This document shows positions 1 through 5,974 of a DNA stretch of 13,384 nt, one piece after another (within the stretch, counting starts at the first letter, position 1; each line of letters opens with the position of its first letter). The stretch is taken from positions 1-13,384 of the forward strand of contig JAZLMM010000031.1 in assembly GCA_045598705.1 (NCBI GenBank). The letters run 5' to 3'. This DNA comes from Scatonaster sp045598705. GTDB lineage: Bacteria > Bacillota > Clostridia > Saccharofermentanales > Saccharofermentanaceae. The position numbers and the translations under genes were made by a program. A model generated the notes under the pieces. The model had not been told where the DNA came from and did not search any database. It saw only the letters and a list, made by a program, of their open reading frames with translations.

Positions 1-15
1 TAAATGTTTGGACAT
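1..15 (-). CDS. 5' end of a divergent gene (partial)
   Basis: An ATG on the minus strand at 15-13 opens a frame beginning M-S-K-H-L that runs off the window edge. It is preceded, seven bases away, by GAAAGGAG (complement of 23-30), a strong ribosome binding site. A good promoter with a BlaI/CopY-type operator lies just upstream (49-77). Five residues cannot identify the product. The operator and the usual autoregulation of that family make a BlaI/MecI/CopY repressor one possibility, which is inference only. Confidence 0.5.
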
Positions 16-48
16 GTCTTGGCTCCTTTCTGGCCGGACAGTATCCTT

Positions 49-77
49 ATTATCTAACGCAAATCTACATTTGTAAA
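49..77 (-). promoter_or_regulatory. Promoter of the divergent left-edge gene
   Basis: Read on the minus strand, TTTACA (complement of 72-77, five of six to the -35 consensus) is followed by exactly 17 bases and then GATAAT (complement of 49-54, five of six to the -10 consensus). Transcription would start near 42, about 27 bases before the ATG at 15 and just upstream of its ribosome binding site. The operator-like palindrome at 66-75 overlaps the -35 element. Confidence 0.6.
66..75. promoter_or_regulatory. BlaI/MecI/CopY-type operator (TACATTTGTA)
   Basis: TACATTTGTA matches the TACAnnTGTA core recognised by the BlaI/MecI/CopY winged-helix repressors, and the flanks fit most of the longer cop-box consensus. 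It covers the -35 end and spacer of the minus-strand promoter, the placement expected of a repressor site. The site is seen directly; the identity of the regulator is inferred. Confidence 0.4.
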
Positions 78-111
78 AGTAAATATTCAGTTTGTAAGAG
101 TAAATTTTCAG
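70..111. repeat. Two tandem 21-bp direct repeats in the divergent promoter region
   Basis: Positions 70-90 and 91-111 are two head-to-tail copies of a 21-bp unit (TTTGTAARAGTAAATWTTCAG) that differ at only two positions. The first copy overlaps the TGTA half of the operator at 66-75. Two helical turns of spacing (21 bp) would put bound proteins on the same DNA face. This looks like a regulatory array serving the divergent genes. A weak plus-strand promoter could be read as TTTTCA (105-110), 17 bases, TATTAC (128-133), but it is poor. Confidence 0.5.
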
Positions 112-256
112 TTTTTCTCTAATTTAGTATTACATTTAACCCTGACGGGGTCGTGGCAACTGCGACAATAATGGGGCGGCTGGCGCGATACTATTATGGC
201 ATCAAGAACCGTTGATTGAAAAATTAACACTGAACTTTGACTAAGGAGATGATGAC

Positions 257-1171
257 ATGAATATTCGAACAGCAAAGAAGATCATCTATGAATTCTATGG
301 TATTGCTTCACCTTCGGAAGAGGAGCGTTTCCGGTATACGGAGGCGGTGGAATATGTGTTGGAACGAGAGAAGAGTCCGATTCTGATGACAGACTACGGC
401 GGATACTACTATGAACTGAAGAAGTTTGATCTGGCGCTGAAATACTATCAGATGGCCGCAGACATGGGCTACATTCCGGCCAAGGTTTGCCTTGGGTATA
501 TCTGGTACTACGGACGGACCGGGACGAAAGATTATCAGAAGGCTTTCGAGAATTTCGATTATGCCCGTCGGAAAGGAGATCTGGTCGCAATCTATAAGGT
601 TGCGGATATGTACAAGAATGGTTACTTTGTAGAGAAGGACGAGGCGCGATATATCGACATGATCGAGGCACTTTATGAGAAGGTGAAAGATAGTTACTAC
701 TTGGGTGATCCAGTATCAGATGTGTGCACCAGACTTGCGAGAATTCGCATGGCGCAGAACAGGAATGAGGAAGCAATTAGATTGTTTCTTCGGGCCAAAG
801 ATTTTCTACAAAGAAGGATCTCACAGAACCCTTTCTTTGGCGAATTGAATGTGATGGAAGGCTTGATTCGAGATCTCTATACATTAGTGGAATTCGATGA
901 GTCTGCGTTCGACATTTATGATCTTTATTACCTTCTTCAGAAGCCGATGAGCGTGTCTTTCTCCTACAAGAAGAGAACGTACATCATCGAGGCTAAAGAA
1001 GAAGAGAGTGAACTGGTCATCTACTTCCAGGAGAAGGCATATAAGGACGTGTCAGATCTTCTGGCGCGATCGAGAATTGGGAAGACAGCGCTCACATCAA
1101 TCAGTACTTGGATGGAGGATTTTACGGTGGACGCCTCAACGAAAGAAGGAGTATTACATGAAGAGTTATAA
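257..1171 (+). CDS. Sel1/TPR-repeat protein, first gene of a three-gene operon
   Basis: This encodes a 304-residue soluble protein with no signal peptide or membrane segment. Residues about 45-145 contain alpha-helical Sel1/TPR-like repeats: a Y-G-x-x-Y-Y-E-L-K-K-F-D-x-A-L-K-Y-Y pattern, then A-A-D-M-G-Y-x-P-A-K and G-D-x-x-A-I-Y-K. Such repeats are protein-interaction scaffolds. A second helical block spans about 150-230, and the last 70 residues look like a small alpha/beta domain that I do not recognise. The start is supported by AAGGAG at 243-248. The next gene begins inside its last codons (14-base overlap), so the two are translationally coupled. A client- or substrate-presenting role beside the J-domain partner is inference. 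Confidence 0.85.
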   Translation: MNIRTAKKIIYEFYGIASPSEEERFRYTEAVEYVLEREKSPILMTDYGGYYYELKKFDLALKYYQMAADMGYIPAKVCLGYIWYYGRTGTKDYQKAFENFDYARRKGDLVAIYKVADMYKNGYFVEKDEARYIDMIEALYEKVKDSYYLGDPVSDVCTRLARIRMAQNRNEEAIRLFLRAKDFLQRRISQNPFFGELNVMEGLIRDLYTLVEFDESAFDIYDLYYLLQKPMSVSFSYKKRTYIIEAKEEESELVIYFQEKAYKDVSDLLARSRIGKTALTSISTWMEDFTVDASTKEGVLHEEL

Positions 1172-1943
1172 CATTCGCGACAATAGTGTAGAGCAGTACA
1201 TCCGTCTTATCATGAAGCGAGATCAACTTCAGAAAGATGCAATCTTCTATGAGGAAGAATACATGCGTGTATTTGGTGGGGAGATGCTGAATCTATATGA
1301 GGAGAAGATTAAGTGCATCGAACTTCGCAAGAAGATCCATTACTGTCAAGCATGTGTGAATCATCAGGAGAAAGTGGACCGTGCGAAGATGGAACGTATG
1401 ATGCATCTGGAAATGAGAGATTACTACGATAATCTAAAGCGGATGCAGAAGAATGTGAAAGACGCTCGAGAAGTAGATGAAGTACCGGCCTATGTTGCGA
1501 TGGAAGCAAAGCGTTACTACAGGAATATCTCGAAGATGATTCATCCGGATATTCTTTCGCTTGCAAAAGAAGATGTATTTCTGAAGGAAATTTGGACACG
1601 TGCGGTCGAAGCTTATCATCGCCTGGCCGCAGACGAACTTTCGGACTTGGAATTGTTGACCATTCACTATCTGGAGGAATTGGGAATCAAGGTTGATGCG
1701 AAGCCACAGATCGAAGATGTTGAAGTCAAGATCGAACGTGTTGAGAATCAGATTCGTCGCATCATTAGCACGGATCCGTATCAGTACCGAGAACTGTTCG
1801 CACGTCCGGATTTGGTCGACGAACGACATGAAGAATTGATGGATGAGATGCTTCAATATCAGCACCACAGAGTGGAGCTGGAGAGAATGCTGAATCTATT
1901 TCTAAGTGAAGGAGATGTGACGATACTATGGAACATGGACTAA
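1158..1943 (+). CDS. J-domain (DnaJ-like) protein
   Basis: This encodes a 261-residue protein. The frame is open further upstream, but the ATG at 1158 is chosen because AAGGAG (1145-1150) sits at the right distance and it gives the usual short overlap with the upstream gene. Residues 1-105 are highly charged and probably coiled coil. Residues about 112-165 resemble the J-domain core: a basic helix (K-R-Y-Y-R-N-I-S-K), the H129-P130-D131 tripeptide needed to stimulate Hsp70 ATPase, and a following helix with E-A-Y-H-R-L. The C-terminal 90 residues are again charged helix. The domain is internal, not N-terminal as in classical DnaJ, and there is no glycine/phenylalanine or zinc region. No Hsp70 gene is visible in the window. 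Confidence 0.8.
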   Translation: MKSYNIRDNSVEQYIRLIMKRDQLQKDAIFYEEEYMRVFGGEMLNLYEEKIKCIELRKKIHYCQACVNHQEKVDRAKMERMMHLEMRDYYDNLKRMQKNVKDAREVDEVPAYVAMEAKRYYRNISKMIHPDILSLAKEDVFLKEIWTRAVEAYHRLAADELSDLELLTIHYLEELGIKVDAKPQIEDVEVKIERVENQIRRIISTDPYQYRELFARPDLVDERHEELMDEMLQYQHHRVELERMLNLFLSEGDVTILWNMD

Positions 1944-2323
1944 CAAATATTGAGAGTCAGACATTAACGGCGAAACTGCGTTCTGAAGAGATCGGCTCAC
2001 TTCTCCAACTACTGGTGAAGGAGATTCATCTATTCGATACATTTGTTGCAGGAACGATGAATCTGAAAGACCAGAATGTACTTCAAGATCTGACCTGTGG
2101 ACAACTACTCGTACTTGTCAGAGAGACGAGCAAATTCGATGAGAATGAGATAGTTATTCTGAAAGAAAACGGACAGAGAATTGGGTATATTCCGAGACAG
2201 GATAATCTCATTTTCGCGCGCCTGATGGACGCGGGCAAATCCCTTCGTGCGAAGATCAATTCTCTTGAAGTGAACCCTGATTTTTCCAAGATTGCAATTG
2301 GCATCTATATGGTAGATGTCTGA
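1928..2323 (+). CDS. HIRAN-domain protein
   Basis: This encodes a 131-residue protein. Residues about 33-128 match the HIRAN fold: an initial F-D-T-F-V-A-G, then L-x-x-G-Q-L-L-V-L-V-R-E-x-S-K-F-D-E-N-E-I, then G-x-R-I-G-Y-I-P-R-Q-D-N, and A-R-L-M-D-A-G-K. In HLTF/Rad5 helicases this domain binds 3' single-stranded DNA ends; bacterial stand-alone versions are poorly characterised. The ATG lies 13 bases before the upstream stop, with GAAGGAG at 1908-1914, so it is coupled to the J-domain gene. A DNA-associated role for the whole operon follows from this gene only by inference. Confidence 0.85.
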   Translation: MEHGLTNIESQTLTAKLRSEEIGSLLQLLVKEIHLFDTFVAGTMNLKDQNVLQDLTCGQLLVLVRETSKFDENEIVILKENGQRIGYIPRQDNLIFARLMDAGKSLRAKINSLEVNPDFSKIAIGIYMVDV

Positions 2324-2406
2324 CCTATTTTTGCAATGATGTTTCATTTTGGGATATAAGGTTGAACTACTAGAATCTGTTTGCTAATCTAAACATGAAC
2401 GATTTT

Positions 2407-2442
2407 TCACTCAACGGAAAACAACTGGAGTTGCGTGAGTGA
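2407..2442. promoter_or_regulatory. Nested inverted repeats upstream of the TetR gene
   Basis: TCACTCA (2407-2413) pairs perfectly with TGAGTGA (2436-2442), and between them CAACT (2422-2426) pairs with AGTTG (2429-2433). The dyad sits 38 bases before the TetR start. It could be an autoregulatory operator, which is common for this family, or a terminator of the upstream operon, since T7 follows at 2449-2455, although not directly after the stem. The choice is unresolved. Confidence 0.35.
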
Positions 2443-2479
2443 GTGGAGTTTTTTTAGATTGCGGACGGAGGTGCGACAT

Positions 2480-3058
2480 ATGCCAAGATCGAGAGAACAG
2501 AATGCACAGATTCGAGAAACTGCCAAGACGAATATCCTTCAGAAATCTGTGAGTTTCTTTGCTAAGAATGGAGTTGAAGGAACGAAGATTGGAGACCTTG
2601 CAAAAGGCATTGGAATCTCGCAAGGTGCACTCTATGTGTACTTCGATTCTAAAGAAGATTTGTATGGTGAAGCAGTGAGATTTTCACAGGAGAAAATCAT
2701 GATTGATAAGCTCCTACAGATTGAATCCATGGATGTACCTGCAGTGCGAAAATTGAGATACATTTCCGACTATATTTTGAAGCATATGAATGATGAGAAA
2801 ATGTATGCTTCATACTTGCTCCTTGCACTTGAAAATGAGATGAAGAAGTCTTCCGATCATTCATCTAATCCGATGTATTCTCTGGTGCACAACATCATCA
2901 AAGATGGGCAGAAAGACGGTGCTTTTACCAAAGGCGATATCGACAAAACAGCGGATTATTTCTGGAGCGTTGTGTACATCTATTGCGTGAAGAAATGCAA
3001 CAATCCCAAGTGTATTCTGTTGAATTCTTCTGAGTTAGAACGAGTGGTTCGCGGATGA
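2480..3058 (+). CDS. TetR/AcrR-family transcriptional regulator
   Basis: This encodes 192 residues, the normal TetR length. The open frame begins at a GTG at 2435, but the ATG at 2480 is preferred because GGAGG (2467-2471) lies eight bases before it and the protein then begins with the usual short basic segment. Residues about 12-60 form the TetR DNA-binding domain: F-F-A-K-N-G-V-E-G-T-K-I, L-A-K-G-I-G-I-S-Q-G-A-L-Y-V-Y-F and S-K-E-D-L-Y. The remaining helical ligand-binding/dimerisation domain is not diagnostic. No efflux pump or enzyme lies beside it, so the target is unknown; the inverted repeats at 2407-2442 are a candidate self-operator. Confidence 0.85.
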   Translation: MPRSREQNAQIRETAKTNILQKSVSFFAKNGVEGTKIGDLAKGIGISQGALYVYFDSKEDLYGEAVRFSQEKIMIDKLLQIESMDVPAVRKLRYISDYILKHMNDEKMYASYLLLALENEMKKSSDHSSNPMYSLVHNIIKDGQKDGAFTKGDIDKTADYFWSVVYIYCVKKCNNPKCILLNSSELERVVRG

Positions 3059-3143
3059 TTGACTAGGTGAATATACTTCACAAAAAGAGCGGAAAGGCAT
3101 TGAATTATCTACATTTTGTACATAGTTATAAAAAGATTTTGTA

Positions 3144-3152
3144 TGATATAAT
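3144..3152 (+). promoter_or_regulatory. Extended -10 promoter of the histone-H1-like gene
   Basis: TGATATAAT gives a perfect TATAAT (3147-3152) with the extended TGn motif. No good -35 lies 16-18 bases upstream, as is common for extended -10 promoters. Transcription would start near 3159, leaving a leader of about 70 bases. Confidence 0.6.
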
Positions 3153-3231
3153 GACCTTGCATTGGGGAACTGATGCGAAGAAACTGAATAGTAAATTTGA
3201 TGTGAAATTGCATTAGATGGAGGAATTCAAA

Positions 3232-3687
3232 ATGGTTGAGAAGAAAGAAGTTAAGGCAGCTGTTGCTGAGGTTAAGCCAGTAGTTGCTGAGAAGAAAGAA
3301 GAAGCTAAGAAAGTAGTTGCAAAGAAGGCTGCTGCTCCGAAGGCTGCTAAGAAGGCACCTGCTGCAAAGAAGACTGCTGCAAAGAAGGCTGCTGCTCCGA
3401 AGGCTGCTAAGAAAGCACCTGCTGCAAAGAAGGCTGCTGCTCCAAAGGCTGCTGCTCCAAAGGCTGCGAAGAAGGCTCCTGTTGCAAAGAAGACTGTTGT
3501 TGAGCCGAAGAAGTTTATGGTACAGACAATGGCTGGCGCTGAGATTTCTTACACAGATATCGTGAAGAAAGTTAACAAGGCTATCTCTGAGAACATCAAG
3601 TCTCTCGAGATTTATGTTAAGGCTGAAGAAGGCAAGGCTTACTACGTAGTAAACGGTGACATCACCGGTGCTGTAGAGCTCTTCTAA
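3232..3687 (+). CDS. Histone-H1-like Lys/Ala/Pro-rich protein with DUF6465-type C-terminal domain
   Basis: This encodes a 151-residue protein. An ATG at 3217 is also in frame, but it overlaps the ribosome binding site (GGAGG, 3219-3223), which is correctly spaced for the ATG at 3232. Residues about 1-92 are low-complexity repeats of A-A-x-K-A-A-K-K-A-P-A-A-K-K, very basic and like the tail of eukaryotic H1 or bacterial AlgP/Hc1-type proteins, so nucleic-acid binding is likely. Residues about 93-151 are a compact domain (Q-T-M-A-G-A-E-I-S-Y, then S-L-E-I-Y-V-K-A-E-E-G-K-A-Y-Y-V-V-N-G and a G-A-V-E-L-F end), which I recognise as the DUF6465 pattern found in anaerobic Bacillota. It has its own strong promoter and terminator, so it is probably monocistronic and well expressed. 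Its exact role is unknown. Confidence 0.85.
   Translation: MVEKKEVKAAVAEVKPVVAEKKEEAKKVVAKKAAAPKAAKKAPAAKKTAAKKAAAPKAAKKAPAAKKAAAPKAAAPKAAKKAPVAKKTVVEPKKFMVQTMAGAEISYTDIVKKVNKAISENIKSLEIYVKAEEGKAYYVVNGDITGAVELF
3319..3438 (+). repeat. Two 60-bp coding tandem repeats in the Lys/Ala tail
   Basis: Positions 3319-3378 and 3379-3438 are near-identical 60-bp units encoding 20 residues each (A-K-K-A-A-A-P-K-A-A-K-K-A-P-A-A-K-K plus a variable pair). Degenerate further copies follow to about 3500. The unit length is a multiple of three, so slippage or recombination would change the tail length without breaking the frame. Confidence 0.8.
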
Positions 3688-3724
3688 TTTCTGTTTGAAG
3701 AACATTTTTATCACACGTTCACTT

Positions 3725-3759
3725 GAAGCACCTGTCAGAGATGGCAGGTGCTTCTTTTT
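3725..3759 (+). terminator. Rho-independent terminator of the H1-like gene
   Basis: GAAGCACCTG (3725-3734) pairs perfectly with CAGGTGCTTC (3745-3754), extended by a wobble and a C-G pair, and is followed directly by TTTTT (3755-3759). It is a textbook intrinsic terminator 37 bases after the stop codon. Confidence 0.9.
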
Positions 3760-3841
3760 GTATTACAAGAAGCGTTCGTGTAAGTGTCATGGAACATGGA
3801 ATTCAAGCGCAAGTTGAATCAAGAAAAGAAAATAGTAGTAC

Positions 3842-3850
3842 TGATATAAC
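3842..3850 (+). promoter_or_regulatory. Probable extended -10 promoter of the nuclease-like gene
   Basis: TGATATAAC is an extended TGn followed by TATAAC (five of six to consensus), about 60 bases before the start codon and after the terminator at 3725-3759. A new promoter is needed here. No convincing -35 is present. Confidence 0.4.
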
Positions 3851-3912
3851 ATATAGATTTTCCCACTCGAAGCGTTGTTAAATGTAGATACCAATTTTGC
3901 GAGGTGATCTAT

Positions 3913-4707
3913 ATGAACAAATTACTGCATGAATTGATGAACCGAAAAGAAGAATTGCAGAAGGTGATTGATAACGCCGACAGTTTTCTGTCCAAAGCGC
4001 CGCAGGGGTATTTACGGATAGATCATAGCAAACGATTTCCACATTTCTATCATGTCACTCAATCACATTCGAATGGGAAGTACATAAACAAAGAAAATTT
4101 CAAAGTTGCCGTCTCACTTGCACAGAAAGAATATTATCAGAAGATGATTATTGAGGCTAAGGACGAGATGAGACAAGTTGAGAGAATGGTTGCATTCTAT
4201 GATTCTCATAGTGCGGATTACAGTTATTCTGACTTTAATGAGTCTAAGCGAGCTTTGATTAAGCCAGTGCTTCTTGACGATGATACGTATGCTCGTTTTT
4301 GGCAGGCGCAGACAGTCGAAACCAATCCATTTTATCCAGACGGGTTGATCCGTCAGACTCGACGTGGTGAAATGGTGCGCTCAAAGACAGAAACATTTCA
4401 AGCGAATATCTATTATGAACTAGGTATTCCATATCGATATGAGAGCATATTAAGAATGAGAAATGGGAACGTATACTATCCTGATTTTACATTGTTGGAT
4501 AAGCGGAATCGACGCGTAATCATCCATGAACATCTTGGATTGTTAGATGACGAGGAATATCGAAGAAAAACAATGATGAAACTGGACGATTATGAGCGCA
4601 ATGGAATATACGTTGGGAAGAACCTGATCCTTACCTCAGAATCACCTGAACATCCGTTCAATCCAGAGCAATTTCGTAAGCGAATCCAGGATACCTTTCA
4701 GCTATGA
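3913..4707 (+). CDS. PD-(D/E)XK nuclease-like protein
   Basis: This encodes a 264-residue protein. A GTG at 3904 is also in frame, but it lies inside GAGGTGAT (3901-3908), a near-perfect ribosome binding site for the ATG at 3913. Residues 1-100 are mainly helical and coiled-coil. Residues about 150-250 carry a restriction-endonuclease-like core: V-R-S-K-T-E160, then Y-Y-P-D191-F-T, then I-I-H-E206-H-L-G-L-L-D-D-E-E-Y, with a following helix and L-I-L-T-S-E. The E...PD...ExH arrangement fits a PD-(D/E)XK metal-dependent nuclease whose catalytic lysine is replaced by histidine. Similar stand-alone proteins occur widely in Bacillota without a known function. No methyltransferase lies next to it, so a classical restriction-modification role is not supported. 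Confidence 0.65.
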   Translation: MNKLLHELMNRKEELQKVIDNADSFLSKAPQGYLRIDHSKRFPHFYHVTQSHSNGKYINKENFKVAVSLAQKEYYQKMIIEAKDEMRQVERMVAFYDSHSADYSYSDFNESKRALIKPVLLDDDTYARFWQAQTVETNPFYPDGLIRQTRRGEMVRSKTETFQANIYYELGIPYRYESILRMRNGNVYYPDFTLLDKRNRRVIIHEHLGLLDDEEYRRKTMMKLDDYERNGIYVGKNLILTSESPEHPFNPEQFRKRIQDTFQL

Positions 4708-4730
4708 TGATACTAATAGTGGGGTAGTTT

Positions 4731-5084
4731 TCGGATGCACGACGACTTGGCTTCTGTGTGCATCCTACTTAAATCTTGTGAGACGAGGTGACGATAGGAT
4801 GCACAGCGACAGAATTGCGCCTGCATCCTACTTGAATCTTGTGAGACGAGGTGACGATAGGATGCACAGCGACAGAAATTGCGCCTGCATCCTACTTGTC
4901 CTTTGTGAGGCGAGGTGACGATAGGATGCACAGCGACAGAAGTTGCACCTGCATCCTACTTGTTCCTTGTGAGACGAGGCATCGATAGGATGCACGGCAG
5001 CAGAAATTGTGCCTGCATCCTAATGGGCTAATATGTGCAACAAAAAATAGGATGCAACGAAACAAAAACGATCATTACATCCTA
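4731..5084. repeat. Array of six hairpin-bearing tandem repeats, period about 64 bp
   Basis: Six units begin at about 4731, 4795, 4858, 4922, 4986 and 5048 (spacing 62-64 bp). Each contains TAGGATGCA, or a close variant, facing TGCATCCTA across an 18-19 base loop: left arms 4733-4740, 4795-4803, 4858-4866, 4922-4930, 4986-4994 and 5048-5056; right arms 4758-4765, 4822-4830, 4886-4894, 4950-4958, 5014-5022 and 5076-5084. The linker between hairpins (CTTG...GTGAGACGAGGTGACGA) is also conserved in the first four units. The loop shows paired changes: GCG/CGC in units 2 and 3 against GGCA/TGCC in unit 5. Units 1 and 6 are the most diverged. No protein gene is credible here. The array fills the gap between the convergent nuclease-like gene and thrH. 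Its function is unknown. Confidence 0.9.
5042..5084 (-). terminator. thrH terminator formed by the last hairpin unit
   Basis: Read on the minus strand downstream of thrH, TAGGATGTA (complement of 5076-5084) pairs, with one mismatch, with TGCATCCTA (complement of 5048-5056). It is followed at once by TTTTTT (complement of 5042-5047). This is an intrinsic terminator about 45 bases after the thrH stop, and it is also unit 6 of the tandem array. Confidence 0.65.
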
Positions 5085-5128
5085 TCTCAATCGATAATCG
5101 ATATTACAAATCAAAGAAAGCGTCTGAC

Positions 5129-5737
5129 TTACTTATTCTTCAACGCAGCGTGGATCGCCATGAGGAACTCGCCGTACTCCTCGAAAGCCGGGAGGTTCGG
5201 ATACGCCTCCTTGATTGCATCGGTAGAGCGGAAGAGGAAGCCAGCTCGACTGGCCTGGATCATGGCCAGATCGTTATAACTGTCACCGGCGGCAATGGTA
5301 TCAAATCCCATGGCTTGAAGACCCTTCACGGTAGTAAGCTTTGAATTCTGAATGCGCATCTTGAAACCGGTAATCTCACCGTTCTCTGCAACTTCCAAAG
5401 TGTTGCAGAACAGAGTCGGATAACCAAGCTTCTTCATCAACGGCATAGCGAACTGGTCGAACGTATCACTCAAGATGATCACTTGAGCTTCAGAACGAAG
5501 TGCGTCCAGAAACTCCTTCGCACCAGGAAGCGGATCAATGGTGGAAATCACGTTCTGAATCTCACGAAGACCAAGGCCATGCTCCTTCAAGATGCCAATT
5601 CTCCAACGCATCAATTTGTCGTAATCAGGCTCATCTCGCGTGGTTCTGCGAAGTTCCGTAATTCCCGTAGCTTCTGCAAAAGCAATCCAAATCTCAGGAA
5701 CCAATACTCCTTCCATATCCAGACAAACGATATCCAT
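5129..5737 (-). CDS. thrH: ThrH: phosphoserine phosphatase / phosphoserine-homoserine phosphotransferase
   Basis: This encodes a 202-residue HAD-superfamily enzyme, close to the usual ThrH length of about 205. Motif I is C-L-D7-M-E9-G-V-L-V-P-E-I-W with the ThrH-specific E-I-W-I-A-F-A continuation. Motif II is I-I-L-S90-D-T-F. A motif III lysine lies near 133-138, and motif IV is A-A-G-D152-S-Y-N-D156. In Pseudomonas ThrH dephosphorylates phosphoserine to serine and can transfer the phosphate to homoserine, linking serine and threonine synthesis in the cytoplasm. The start at 5737 is preceded by AAGGAGAAGG on the minus strand. The gene stands alone and ends at the hairpin terminator at 5042-5084. 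It could serve only as a phosphoserine phosphatase here. Confidence 0.9.
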   Translation of the reverse strand: MDIVCLDMEGVLVPEIWIAFAEATGITELRRTTRDEPDYDKLMRWRIGILKEHGLGLREIQNVISTIDPLPGAKEFLDALRSEAQVIILSDTFDQFAMPLMKKLGYPTLFCNTLEVAENGEITGFKMRIQNSKLTTVKGLQAMGFDTIAAGDSYNDLAMIQASRAGFLFRSTDAIKEAYPNLPAFEEYGEFLMAIHAALKNK

Positions 5738-5858
5738 ATTCCTTCTCCTTGTGCAATTAATAAAGAATCACAAGGAAAGCCTATATGAAAATGACGAGAA
5801 ATGCAAGTGAAAAATGCGGTTGACTCGGCATGAGTATGCTTCTATTCCGTTATGAATC

Positions 5859-5882
5859 TGCAAATTGGATATTCCATTTGCA
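5859..5882. promoter_or_regulatory. Conserved palindrome TGCAAAT-N10-ATTTGCA (copy 1)
   Basis: TGCAAAT (5859-5865) and ATTTGCA (5876-5882) form a perfect seven-base inverted repeat with a ten-base spacer. The same arms and spacer length recur at 8780-8803, and in both places the first base lies 116-117 bases before the start codon of a zinc-ribbon paralogue. A shared binding site for one regulator is the simplest reading. Confidence 0.6.
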
Positions 5883-5893
5883 TCGGATAGTGC

Positions 5894-5922
5894 TTGTTTG
5901 TAGAATACTGATATCGTAAACT
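5894..5922 (+). promoter_or_regulatory. Weak promoter downstream of palindrome copy 1
   Basis: TTGTTT (5894-5899), 17 bases, then TAAACT (5917-5922). Each element alone is weak, but the equivalent positions at 8815-8843 read TTGTGT-17-TATACT and lie at the same offset from the palindrome. Weak elements below a conserved palindrome suggest an activator-dependent promoter. Confidence 0.45.
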
Positions 5923-5974
5923 ACAGAATGTATACAGACGACGAAAGAATCTCTTTTGAAAGGAGAAAATCACT

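Noticed and set aside
282..776. Minus-strand 164-codon frame
   Set aside because: It is antisense to the well-supported Sel1 gene, with unnatural composition and no ribosome binding site.
3109..3714. Minus-strand 201-codon frame with Leu/Ser/Cys-rich repeats
   Set aside because: It is the antisense shadow of the Lys/Ala repeats of the H1-like gene and lacks a start signal.
4713..4931. Minus-strand 72-codon frame across the hairpin array
   Set aside because: It is a translation of the repeat units, with no ribosome binding site and no relation to known proteins.
4731..5084. CRISPR array
   Set aside because: The segments between the repeats are themselves nearly the same, repeats contain long perfect hairpins, the period is constant, and there are no cas genes.
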